Source: Zygnema cylindricum
Taxonomy: Eukaryota > Streptophyta > Zygnematophyceae > Zygnematales > Zygnemataceae
DNA length: 62,000 nt
Direction of reading: 5' to 3'
NCBI GenBank assembly: GCA_037447655.1
Contig: JBBHKE010002552.1
Location: 32,501 to 94,500 of the forward strand
This document shows, piece by piece, positions 23,291 to 33,689 of this stretch. Numbering within the stretch: position 1 is the first letter of the stretch; every line of letters begins with the position of its first letter. Position numbers and translations under genes: made by a program. A model generated the notes under the pieces. That model was not told the origin of the DNA and made no database searches. It saw only the letters and a list, made by a program, of their open reading frames with translations.

Positions 23291-24730
23291 TGTTTCAAAC
23301 CATTAAGAGATTTAATCAGCCGGCATACCTTACTCTCCTCTCCTTCCTCCACAAACCCTTCTGGTTGTCGCATGAAGATCTCCTCTTCCAATTCTCCATG
23401 CTTAAAGGCTGTCTTGATGTCCATCTGGTGTACATCCATGTCTTCTGCTGCTGTTAGGCTGAGAAATATGCGGACAGAGGGAAATCTGACGACCGTGGCA
23501 AAGGTTTTTTCGTAGTCAATTCCCTCATTTTGTGTAAATCCCTTTGCAACTAATCAGGGCTTGTAGCGCTCGATAGTGTTATCTGGGTTCAGTTTTAATT
23601 TGAAAACTCACTTACAACCGATTGGTTATCGGTTAGGTGGACAATCCACCAGCTACCAAGTATCGGCTGCCATAATTGAGGCCATCTCCTCATTGATGGA
23701 TGTCTTCCACCGGATTCTTTCTGGACAAGTCATCGCCTCTCCATAAGTCTGAGGTTCATCTTGATAAGAGAGTTTTGTTACCTTGTTATTAACATGTTTT
23801 TCTTGCAATTTTTTGCTACTATTCCTTCCCCCCTCAAAAACTGAGGCCGAAATAGATGGTTCTCGTGGATTCTTTCGAACAATCTCGGCTTCTCCACTGT
23901 CCCTAGATTCGAATCAATTTCCACCACGTTTTCCGCTTCGGATAGAGTTTTCACTAGAGTGTCCACAACCGTGTTTTTTTCGGTCAGATTTGTGCCTGCA
24001 AGAATTTCATCTTCTCTAAAACCTGGATAGTTAGGAAGCTCAAAGTCATTGGAATTTTCTAAAATCTGATTTTTACTGACTTTCTATACTTGAAGGGATC
24101 CACAGACTTTCCTTCACCCATTACTACTAGATGCTTTACTAAGATTATATCTTCCCTTTTTAGATCATAAACTCTATATCCTTTAACATCCTCATTATAT
24201 CCTAATAAGTATCCCGGTTTTCCTTAAAGATCTAGCTTCCAATTAGACGGATCTGTATCTAGACTGAATACTTGACTGCCAAAAACCTTTAAGTGAGATA
24301 TGTTTGGTTTCCGGCTTGTCCATCTCTCATAAGGTGTTTGATCTTTTATAGCTGAAGTAAGAACTCTATTTTTGAGGTAATTAGCACAGTTCATTGCTTC
24401 TGCCCAAAACCTTTTTCCTATCTTTTTATCTGACAACATACTTCTAGTGCTATCACTTAGTGTTTTATTTAACCTTTAAGCTACTCTATTCTGTTTCGCG
24501 TTTTTTGGAACTGTCTTTTCGTGTTGGAATCCATCTTCCCTTAGAAAATCCTCAAACTGGTTAGAAGTATACTCCCCACCATTATCACTCCTTACTCTCT
24601 TGATTGGAATGTCAAGGAGTTTTTCACTCCATGCTTTATATTGTATAAGACAATCTTGAGCTTCTGACTTGTTTTTCAAAAAATACACCATTGAATACCA
24701 AGACAATCATCAGTGAAAGTCATCATAAAT
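23291..24730 (-). pseudogene. Element B integrase and RT N-terminus, fragmented
   Basis: Integrase core pieces are visible in shifted frames: RVRSDNGGEYTSNQFEDFL (second catalytic Asp) near 24580, KNRVLTSAIKDQTPYERW near 24340, and KPNISHLKVFGSQVF near 24280. These match the Copia integrase and its KxxxxHLKxFG tail. The glutamate region (usually NGVAERKNR) is degraded to NAKQNRVA. The link into RT carries several stops, so no functional protein is possible. Confidence 0.85.
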
Positions 24731-25136
24731 CTCTTCCCCCCAGTTAGGGCACTTCAGCCGGTACCCAAATATCTATGTGTACTAGATGCAGAGTTTTTTT
24801 CTCCCTTATAGGTGGCTGTTTTAGGAAAGGGCAATTTGTGTGTTTTACCTTGAGCACATCCACTACAATCACTTATATTATCACTCTCACTAAACTGAAT
24901 CCCTTCCACCACTCCCATCTTTTTCATCTCTCTTAACTTATCTTAATTCACATGCCCAAGCCTCTTATGCCACATCATAAACTCATGAACACCAGCATAA
25001 TAAAGTTTCTTCGTTTCATAACTTAAAATAAGCCTAAACATCCGATGGCTTCCTTTCTCGAAATGAAATACACATCCTCCTCAAAACTAGCAGTAAAGAC
25101 TCCTTCCCTAGTGCTAATAAAAAAACCCTTATCATC

Positions 25137-25859
25137 TTATACCGATGTAGAGATGAGGTTTTTGTTCAGCCCCGAAATAAACAATACATCGGAGAATGTT
25201 ACTATGGATGTCTTTCCTTCTACTAACACTTTCAGATCTACCGATCCTACAAGAGTAGTGGTGACTATCCTCCCATCCTCGTACTCTATACCTACGGTGG
25301 GAATATTTCTTATCTTAGTGAACAGGTGCCTATCCTTACACATGTGCATGGAGGCACCTGAATATACAATCCAGCCTTCTTCACCTTTCAATCCACCGTA
25401 AGCACATTTTTGCCTTCGTGGAATTTTGACCTCGTTTTTTGCCTCCAACTCCTCATCCAAAAGGAGCTCATCGTCCTCGTCCTCGGATTTCGCCTCATGT
25501 AACTTTGTCACAAGGGCCTTTTTCTTTCCTCTCGGGGTACCACCAATCTGCCCCTCGTTTAACCGAAGCTCAGTTAGCTTAGTGCACTTTGCCATATAGT
25601 GCCCAAGTTTCTTACAAAAATGACATAAACCTTTGGGAGCCCTTGGTGTGAACTCGTCGGTCTGACTTTTCTGCTCCCTCCCGCCATAGTTTCCGACCGG
25701 TTTCTGGTAATCCTTGTTCCTCCAATTGGTTTCAATTGCCAAGGCTTGGCCACTTTTTCCTCCCTTTTCGATCTCAGTCGTATTCTCCCGAACAAGAATC
25801 ATTCCTACCACTGAGTTCCATATCCACCTTGAGTCCGGCAAGTCCTGCACAGGGTTCAC
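25137..25859 (-). pseudogene. Element B gag C-terminus and protease
   Basis: The 240-codon open segment contains the CCHC knuckle CHFCKKLGHYMAKC and then the aspartic protease start, WIVYSGASMHMC. The catalytic Asp of the DSGAS motif is replaced by Tyr (near 25363), so the protease would be dead even if the frame were restored. It continues through ILIST-type sequence (LNKNLISTSV) typical of the protease/integrase junction. Confidence 0.88.
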
Positions 25860-26521
25860 TATGTTCTCGAACTTATCGAGTAACTACATGAGTAAACAGT
25901 TAACCTTTTCTTTTTCACTAAAATCTTTTACCGCACTCTCTAGCTCCATGAGGAGTGTAGCAAGCTCATTGCAAAAATCCAACATCTTCCCCCTTTTGTA
26001 TACAAACTCTTTAACTTTCTGATCAGCCAACTGTTGTTGCTAAATTGTTCCATTTTGGTACATCTCTATGAAAGCCATCCAAAGATCAAATGCCTTTTCT
26101 ACTTGCAAATGAGGACATGCAAGTCCTTGAGTGAGATGGCGTAGGATGTATGACTTTGCGGCCATATTGTTGAAGTCCCACGTTTCAGTATCATTCTCCT
26201 CGTTCCTCGGAATAGGTGACATGAATGCCGAACCAGTTGCTATTGGTGTGGTCGTCTCCTTCTCCTTTTTTTGTCCACCACCTCTCCTTCCTTTGTTTCC
26301 TCCGTTGAAGGTGGATCCTCTTTCCTGATGAATCTGCTTCCTCAAAACCCTAGAGGGATTCCAAGACTTGATTGATGCCCCAACCGTCCACTCAATATTC
26401 CCCAAAACCTTTTTTTGCATAGAGCTCCTATCATCATACTTTCCCAGTATATGAAGCTAGTTCCATTAAAGATTGGTACCATAGAGGGTGGGTCCATAAC
26501 CTGAAACTCTGAGACCTCCAT
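25860..26521 (-). pseudogene. Element B gag N-terminus, frameshifted
   Basis: The ATG at 26521-26519 lies in the 5' LTR. The frame runs MEVSEF, through the primer site (QVMDPP), to VPIFNGTSFIYW, the conserved start of Copia gag. It is soon broken. A second open segment (26420-26040) in another frame carries WDFNNMAAKSYILRHL and DLWMAFIEMY, also gag-like. Confidence 0.82.
26486..26501 (-). promoter_or_regulatory. Element B primer-binding site, half initiator tRNA-Met type
   Basis: On the minus strand GGTTATGGACCCACC abuts the LTR end. It differs from the complement of the initiator tRNA-Met anticodon region by one base (A for G). It lies in the gag frame, as in element A. Confidence 0.82.
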
Positions 26522-27571
26522 AAGTCCTTAAAATGGACAGCTTCCAAGAAGCCTCTAGGATAACCCTGACCCCTTTGTGTTTCAACAAAAACAACTACCA
26601 CCTTGGCATATAATAACTCTAACCAACTTCACCGCTGTGAAGGCAAGACTCCCCTGAGTCGATAGCAAAAAGAATCTCAGAATTTGCTCCCCTAAGTAGT
26701 AAGTTATGGAGGGCCAAAGTTGACCTTTTGTACAGAAGCTCTCTGGGAGAGAGGGTCCTATCTCCTAATTTTTCTAAGTCCTATCTTTCTCACAGACTCT
26801 ATCTACTGACGTACGGAGACAATCACATTACACTTCTGTACACAAAAGTATAGCTGCTGGTGTATGTTCTGTATAGACATTGTACGACATGGCCAAAATG
26901 TCGACCCGTGGTATATCCGGATTCGCTCCCTTAATCCTTGGAGATGCCGCTATCCAATGTCATTCTGACACGTGTCATCCGATGTGGCGATGACCAAAAA
27001 CTGCCGAAATCCTCTTTCGCGATTTTGGCGTTAATTCCAGCTGTCCGATTAAATTCACATTTTAATCGTAGCCGTAATAAATACATGCAAGGTATTCGTT
27101 TCGCTAAAGAAATAAATGTGCGGTATTCGATTCTTGGCTGTACCGTAATCCGTACTTTTACATTTACTGGATCTATGTCTCTTGTAAACTGTTTTAGTTA
27201 AATGAATTATCATACGTGGAAATGTTTAATTAAATATCAAACCATGTAGTACGTAACACTAGGTCTAGACTTAACGGATAAAGCTCTTGGTGACCGACTG
27301 CTAGTCGTTCGGCAGGTACCAGGTTCTAATCCTGGAGGCATCAATATTCTTTTAGTAAATAAACCCCTAACGGTAAATAAACTAATATATATATTTCCCA
27401 TAAACCTCTGGATAGCCTAGGTAGCCATGGCACTAGCTTCCTCTCCAATTTCTCAGTGACTGCGACAAGTTTGAGAGTTAGAGAGAGAAGTTAGAGGTAG
27501 ACTGCCTCGGCTTCTTTCTATATTTCTATTTAGCCCTAGAAAATACTTTAAACAGACCACTAATTTCTACA
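26502..27571 (-). repeat. Element B 5' LTR
   Basis: This 1070-bp LTR contains a clear tRNA T-arm-like hairpin: CCAGG, loop TTCTAAT, CCTGG, near 27315-27331. It is followed by the target duplication CTTGT. Confidence 0.92.
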
Positions 27572-27576
27572 CTTGT

Positions 27577-28307
27577 CACTTTCACATATGCATTTATATA
27601 GTAGAAGAGATGCAGACGAAAGTGAATTTGCGCAGTTATAATGAAGGTTCGGCTTGCTTTCGTCAAAATTTCAAATTTTTAACTTTTTTTGGGATTTCTA
27701 TATTATAAGTTTTTCAAAACGACAGAATAAAAGCGGGAACACATAAAATATGGTAAATTTTGGCTGAATATTTCAATAATCATTTCGTCGACTAAAATGT
27801 TGACAGCGCCATGGAACACCTCCAATTTACAAATTGTATAGCTAAAAATTGATGGAATGACATTTGTGGGTTGTAACACTAACACACTGTTTTTCCATCG
27901 TCCTCTACGATCAGTGTCAAACTTTACAAATACGTGGATATTTAACATCCCACGTGTTTTCGGCAACAGCCAATGATTCTCTTATGACGGCTGATGATGA
28001 ACTCTTGTCGGCGTTTTACCTCCAATTAGAATTAACATGTATCCTAAATGTGGTTTGTTCTCTGTTTGACCCTCAATTACAATTAACAATGATACTAATA
28101 AGAGGTTCGTTCTACGCTTGGTGTGACTTAAGGCATTCTTATTAGAATTAAGTGCCTATAATATAATGTATGAATTCTAATAAAGCAACCAAACGGGCAC
28201 CTTATTAAAGTTAATAGTCCATATTTAACGTCACACAACTCTCGATATCCACACGGATGACAAGGAAAATAAAAATCAATCACATAGTTCAGTGTAAGTT
28301 AAATGAA
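27577..28307. other. Gene-free stretch
   Basis: This is flanking DNA between element B and the inverted-repeat element. Short open frames have no recognisable domain. A duplicated phrase (CTCCAATTAGAATTAACATG and CCTCAATTACAATTAACAATG) occurs near 28020 and 28070. Confidence 0.45.
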
Positions 28308-30163
28308 GGGAATTGCTAATCGCAGAGACGATTTTTGCTGCGCGCAGATAGTTGTTTGAAATTGTACATTTGAAGTACAGTTTTGTACAAGCTACGTACC
28401 TTTAATTTCAAATCAGACGGTCAATCCGTCGAACAACTTTGACTACTGGAATATTGTTACGGCGGTTAAAAAAGTGTGGCGCTTGCGAACGTTGACCGTC
28501 ATAAAAAAAATAAAAATCCCACGGTCGGCGCATGTTTTCTATTTCAAAACTGCGGCAGCCACATATAAATAAAATGGCTGCGCGCAGGTAGTGTGCAGGT
28601 AGTTCACACTGACATTTGACTTGGACGTTGACACAAATTGAAGGACGAAGTACAACATATATGAACTCGCTCGAAACGAAATAAACTTAGTACAAAATAA
28701 AAAAGCGTACCCGCTTTTTAATATCGATGAAATTAAAATGACGCGTTGTCACGCGCGACCAAATGAAGTCACACTATTTACGAATCAACACCTCTACAGA
28801 ACGTACTTCACGGGTTCAGTGTCCCGGTTCGTGAGTAGATTTCATTTTTGCGACTAAAGGTATGTCCCCATGCAATTGTAACTTAGCGAACTTACTTTGT
28901 ATTTTAGCGCGGATCCGTCGGACCAAGTCTTCTAGTGTCCGGTACGGGATTTTTTTTTGCAGGGGTCTCAAGGTTCCGATGCCATTTCACGTCGAGCCGA
29001 CAATAGACGCAAAGTCAAAACGCATCTTCTTCAACCGTGAAACGGCACAGGCTGGAGGGCGGTAGGATTACAATGTCACGAAAAGTCACGCGACGTCACA
29101 AGCAGTTACGAAAAATAACGTGCGCCATCACAGATTGTAGACGTTGACAGCCATCACGGGCATTGTCGACGTATACAATCGTCACGCCCTAAGTGACAAT
29201 TTCCTTTGGTACACATAGGGACACCCGAAACCCGGGTCTGCCGGATCTGCGCTAAAAAACAAAAAAAAATCTTTAAGTTTGAAGTACATAGAGACGCACC
29301 CTAAGTGAAATATGTGTGAACTACCTACGCGCAGCCATTTTATTTATATGTGGCTGCCGCAGTTTTGAAACAATAAACCTGCGCCGGCCGTGTGATTTTT
29401 TTATTTTTATTACGGTCGATGTTCGCAAGCGCGACAGTTTTTTAACCGCCGTTACAATATTCCGGTAGTCAAAGTTGTTTGACGGATTGACCGTCTAATT
29501 TGAAATTAAAGGTACGTAGCTTGTACAAAACTGTACTTCAAATGTACAATTTCTGACAACTACACCGTGAATCGCTTTAGCGTAATAAAAAATATAGCGT
29601 AATGAAACAATTAACGTACTTTACGGTAAATTATGTTTTTTCGGGTACACCATGATACTAATTTATCATGTACTCTAATTTGTAAACTGCTTTGTAAAAA
29701 TTTTCGGCATATAATATGTCCACATTAAAACATGTTGATGTACGAAATTGTTCAAATCGTATGCCGTCGCTTTTTTTTGACATCTGTGTATGCCGGAAAA
29801 TATTTACGCAATTATATATTATTATATTTTTTGTACTCTTAAATTTAAAAAGGTACGGAATAGTACAGATCTGGCAGTCCTTACACCACATTATTTAAAA
29901 GGACACTAAATTACAGTTATGAACCGTATTGAGCGGGGTACCTCAAATAACATGCAAAAACATTTAGCGTACTTTATTCTGTTTGAGAATTTGCCCCAAA
30001 AAAAGGGGTACCCCAATTAGCGTCATGTACGCTAATAGCGATATTCTATTTGAGAATTTGCCTCCAAAAAAGGGGTACCCCAATTAGCGTCATGTACGCT
30101 AATAGCGATTCACGGTGTACCTGCGCGCAGCAAAAATCATCTCTGCGATTAGCAATTCCCTTG
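28308..30163. mobile_element. Long-inverted-repeat element X
   Basis: The left arm (28308 to about 28610) and right arm (about 29317 to 30163) are inverted copies beginning GGGAATTGCTAATCGCAGAG and running through GCTGCGCGCAG, GGTCAATCCGTC and CTGCGGCAGCCACATATAAA. The right arm is split by the nested TA-flanked element at 29563-30117. The ~700-bp centre has no recognised gene. Long TIRs suggest a Mutator-like non-autonomous or foldback element. No 9-bp target duplication could be confirmed. A single arm of the same family lies at 1821-2012. Confidence 0.8.
29563..30117. mobile_element. Nested TA-flanked MITE, family N
   Basis: It begins CACCGTGAATCGC and ends GCGATTCACGGTG, flanked by TA at 29561-29562 and 30118-30119. 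Removing the element and one TA regenerates the arm sequence of element X, as seen in the uninterrupted left arm, which proves the boundaries. A ~66-bp internal duplication (about 29984-30049 and 30050-30116) contains GGGGTACCCCAATTAGCG. No coding capacity. Confidence 0.9.
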
Positions 30164-30475
30164 TTTCATAATGCTATCTATTTCATTACGCTACTAGCGA
30201 TTCACGGTGTACCCCACTTTTCGTCTGATGGAACGCCACCGTTATGGATTAATTACACTAGAAGGACGCGACGTGGTACGGATTGTCAGATTTTGAACTT
30301 CTACCTATTTTAACTTATATGTAATGACGGCAGATCCTGTATACATAAATCGGCGTTATGGAGAAATTACAATTAAACATTTTTTTGAAAATGGGTTTGA
30401 TTCCTAGACTAGTATTAATAACACTAAGCAATTATTAACACTAATAATTTCTAAACGCTAATAACGATTCACGGC
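30164..30475. mobile_element. Family N MITE end fragments
   Basis: Right-hand termini GCGATTCACGGTG followed by TA occur at 30207, and ACGATTCACGGCG followed by TA at 30473. The first directly abuts element X, which suggests that X landed inside an N copy. Their left ends were not found. Confidence 0.6.
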
Positions 30476-31540
30476 GTACCACTCAAAATGAGGCAACGCA
30501 AAATGAGGCAACGCAGGTGAGTGGTTGTTTTCTGACACGACATCATGGAATTAGGCCGCTGTAGACACCCTCCACCCGTGCCAGTAAACGTCTCTGACAT
30601 TCACCAGAGTGACGTGAGCAAGATGCCAAGATCCTTCCAGGTGGGATGAAAAGATACGGTACTTTGACGTTATGGTTTGTTTATTACTGTACGGATTGTG
30701 TCGGTTGTCTTTACCGCCAAAAAATTTGGCGTGGACGATAGCGCCAAAAGATTCGCCAAACGAAAGGAGACAAAAGTTGGCGTCAGCCGTACAAAGTCTG
30801 CCGACATTAAGGATGCAAGAGTTAATGCGGTTGTCGTAAGCGGAATTTTGTCTTGCATGGTAAGTTGGTGACCGCCATTTTGGCCGCAAGGCGTATCGCA
30901 TATGGCGTCCCACGACACGCCGTGGCATTGCTGTGCGTGACGTCATTTTTAATGAAGACCCCCTTATTCGCCAGCTGGTGCTGTACCTCATCTCACTTTA
31001 ACGCCACTCGCCCTTGGTTTGCTCCAAAATCTTTGGCAATCAATCTTATAACACCCCTTTTGTCTCTTATAAACAATCCTACGGCCACAATTTCCCGTGG
31101 CAGAACTCTATGACGTCGCCATTACAAATTTTGACATATTGTAAAAATCTTCGATAGCGGATTCCGCGTCTTTAACAAGCGGCCAAATGATAATGACCGG
31201 CCAACCAGATGTCCCTACTTTCCAGTTGTACGGTATTTCACCCACGATCAACATTAACTAATAAAATCGTGCCACGTGCACTGGACGATTTGCGCGATTG
31301 CTTCTCGAATCTGAAAATGGAAAGCATCGAAAGGGACAAACATCGAAGGATCAAGCTTTGATATTTTTAACTTTTCAATATCTGAATAGGAACCTACGTG
31401 GTACCAACCAAAATGAGCCAACGCTCGTGAGAGAGGATGTTCCCTGAACCCGAATAATGGAAGAAAGACCCTGCTCTTAGACCCTGCCGGTAAACGTACC
31501 GGCTTCAACAAGTCAATTAAAATACTCACGGTCAACGATA
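30476..31540. repeat. Region with a diverged ~115-bp direct repeat
   Basis: Sequence at about 30477-30605 resembles 31388-31505: both run from GGTACCA through AAAATGAG and CCAACGC-type phrases to CCNGTAAACGT. Minus-strand frames cross both copies (146 codons ending 30551; 93 codons ending 31254), without recognisable domains. Whether they are coding is unclear. Confidence 0.4.
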
Positions 31541-32050
31541 ACTTATCCTTTTATTCTTTTTCGTTCCGTCGTCTATTTGGGGTGAAACTCCAGTGACTCC
31601 GTTTTTGTGCCATGTTCAAATGAATGGCGGATGTACCTCGTCGTTTAGGTACGGCCAGAATATACCCCATAGTAAAAACAGGACAGAGACCGAGCCAATG
31701 GGTTTTCAGGGTTACACGCGTAAAGCAACAAATCATCCCACTGATTTTCCGCGTTTATCCTAGTCATTGACTTTAGCAGATGAATCTCTTCGAATTTTAA
31801 CCCGAATAAAACAAAACGGTCTACTTGTATGCCAGGAAAACAAATACTCCGGACAACTGTACACCTTGTATCGCATTTAGTGTCATTTTTAGTCAACATT
31901 TTTTTCGCCACTCAATTTCTCCGTACAAAGGTGTCCAATTTGTGATAGGAAACCACCAATCGGAAGGCGAGAACCTTGGCTTTCAATCGCGACCGTCGGA
32001 TTGAAAAAACGTCTAGTGTGCACATAGAAAGACTGACCAGAAAAACATTA
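31541..32050. other. Gene-free stretch with unclassified minus-strand frames
   Basis: Minus-strand frames such as 31911-31645 (88 codons) have plausible composition but no recognisable motif. No gene is called. Confidence 0.35.
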
Positions 32051-32066
32051 AAGCTAAATGCGATTC
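32051..32066. mobile_element. Family N MITE terminus just upstream of the lectin gene
   Basis: ATGCGATTCACGGTG followed by TA lies about 140 bp before the lectin ATG. It matches the conserved family N end. The rest of this copy is not recognisable. It could supply promoter-proximal sequence to the gene. Confidence 0.55.
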
Positions 32067-32205
32067 ACGGTGTACTGTCCCCTCCGAAAAACCAAAAAAA
32101 AAAGTATTTATAGCGTTCCATCCGACGTATTTTTCACAGCTTTCTATTTTAGATCCACTGACGACAATCTGCAAATTCGTCTTTTTCTCGTTCCAGGAAG
32201 GAGCC

Positions 32206-33521
32206 ATGGCGAACTTCATTCGGTCTCTTCTCTTCTCTTTCGTCTTGGCCAATGCCTGCTTGACTTTGCACGTGTGGAGTGTGCACGGCGCAGGTAATTA
32301 ATGTTTAATTATTTTTAGTCAAACAGAACCTGAATCTATTTTATTTTGAGCTTTGACCGTGAGGGCTGACGGATCTAGTGCCAAACATTTTCATTCCACG
32401 ATTATAAATACGCTTTTTTTCTCAAATTCACAAAACATCTCTTACCGCTTTTTCTACCGCTTGTTTTTTACTTCTTACGACCGTTTCTCGGATTTCTAAT
32501 TTGATTTCTCTTTCTTTTTTTGTCCTTCGCAGTAGTGACTCCTCTTCCCACTCCGGCTTCCTTCAAATTCTCGTCCTTCGTCAAAGGCAATCTCTCCGTA
32601 CAGCGAAACGCCGTCATAAACATGCCTTGGACCCGCCTGACGGCCCAAAAGGGAGACTCGACGGGCCAGGCGTACTTCCCGAAGCCGATCGTACTCCTCC
32701 GTACCGTCAACGGAACTTGCCAGGCAGCTTCCTTCAACACCACATTTACCTTTAAAATGTCCCAAGCTCCAGGCGTAACTCCGGGCGACGGATTCGCGTT
32801 TTTCCTTTTGGCTTCGAATGCCGATTTCAAACTGTTCGGGACAGGTGTCGGCGAATATCTCGGTTACACATATGACGCGACCGTCAAAGTCGGCAGCGTG
32901 GCCGTCGCTTTTGACAGCTACTCTAACGGCGGCGAGCTTGGAAACCGAAACGTGGCGCTCCGTACGGATTTCAGCTCTAGACCACTCGGATCGAGAGCTT
33001 CAAAAGTTCTCAATTCGTTTAGTAGAACCCTAAGTGGATGGATCGACTACAACAGAAAGTCGAGCACATGGAGCGTGTATCTCAGTGCAGGTGTTATTAA
33101 ACCCGCCATTCCCGTCATGACGTACCAAAAATCGCTTTGTGAACTTTTGAGGCCCAAGGGTTGCCCTGCATGCAGTAATGTGACGTCAGCGTATCCTGGA
33201 TTTACTGCAGCCACGGGCTCCGCTTATTCCGCTCACGACATTCGATCCTGGAGCTTCAGCAGCTATTGGTCAGGTATGCCAGAAGGAGAGTTTTTACACG
33301 GACGGTTTGCTACATTCACCTTATTGTCATTCTTTACGGATAGAGCTTCTTTTTATAATCGCGTTGTTTGTAAATCTACATGCATACATTCATTTCGTAA
33401 CCATCTTATTTTCCTTGTGACATGTGTATATTCTCTTCATTCTAGTTCTTATAATGCATACATGCTCTTATCTTTATTCTTAAATGTAATTTTTTTTCTA
33501 TTCGTCTTATTTCCATTCTAA
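32206..33521 (+). CDS. Secreted L-type (legume-type) lectin
   Basis: Exon 1 (32206-32293) encodes a 29-residue signal peptide with hydrophobic core LLFSFVLANACLTL. A GTAATT donor and a TTCGCAG acceptor join it in phase 1 to exon 2 at 32533. The mature protein is a beta-sandwich lectin domain: FSSFVKGNLSVQ, GDGFAFFLLAS, VAVAFDSYSN, GWIDYNRKSSTWSVYL and SWSFSSYW, in the family order. Such proteins bind glycans outside the cell, and relatives form the ectodomain of lectin receptor kinases. The Mn-binding Glu of VAVEFD is Ala here and the following D-x-x-H-type metal loop is missing, so metal-dependent sugar binding may be altered. A conserved donor after SYWS (33273/33274) suggests a third exon. 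Without splicing, the frame runs to 33521 with a hydrophobic tail. No kinase domain is present. A TATA-like GTATTTATAG lies near 32104. Confidence 0.85.
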
Positions 33522-33607
33522 TGTGAACAATGTTCTCTTACGTTTACCTTCTCTTTTTGTAGGTCTGAAAATTTTTATTTATCTCTTTTTGTAATTTTTT
33601 TGCACCT

Positions 33608-33672
33608 AAGAAAATGCGTTGGTTGGTCATCTATGTTCTTGTTGCCACTTGCATTGGTACGTACGGTAGCTA
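33608..33672 (+). CDS. Possible small exon downstream of lectin, hydrophobic
   Basis: An ATG-led frame reading MRWLVIYVLVATC is followed by a GTACGT donor. The segment is almost unchanged at 59585-59655 next to the third lectin copy, while flanking DNA has diverged. It could be a membrane/signal exon of an adjacent gene, or the lectin's last exon in a different frame after an AAG acceptor. The function is unresolved. Confidence 0.35.
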
Positions 33673-33689
33673 GTCGTTGTTTTTTTTCA

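Larger units (their letters stand above)
21098..27571 (-). mobile_element. Element B: Copia LTR retrotransposon, full length, decayed
   Basis: The LTRs at 21098-22162 (3') and 26502-27571 (5') end in TG/CA. A perfect target duplication CTTGT lies at 21093-21097 and 27572-27576. Minus-strand order is gag, protease, integrase, RT, RNase H, the Ty1/Copia order. The polypurine tract (plus strand CTCCCCTTATTTTC, 22163-22176) abuts the 3' LTR, and a half-tRNA primer site abuts the 5' LTR. The coding region has many frameshifts and stops. The LTRs differ by numerous substitutions and small indels, so this insertion is older than A or C. Confidence 0.95.

Noticed and set aside
28862-29065. 67-codon ORF in the centre of element X as a transposase fragment
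   Set aside because: No catalytic or domain motif and no continuation in other frames.
32520-33521. Lectin ORF starting at the ATG at 32520
   Set aside because: That ATG lies in the intron. The signal-peptide exon at 32206 with matching splice phase gives the real start.
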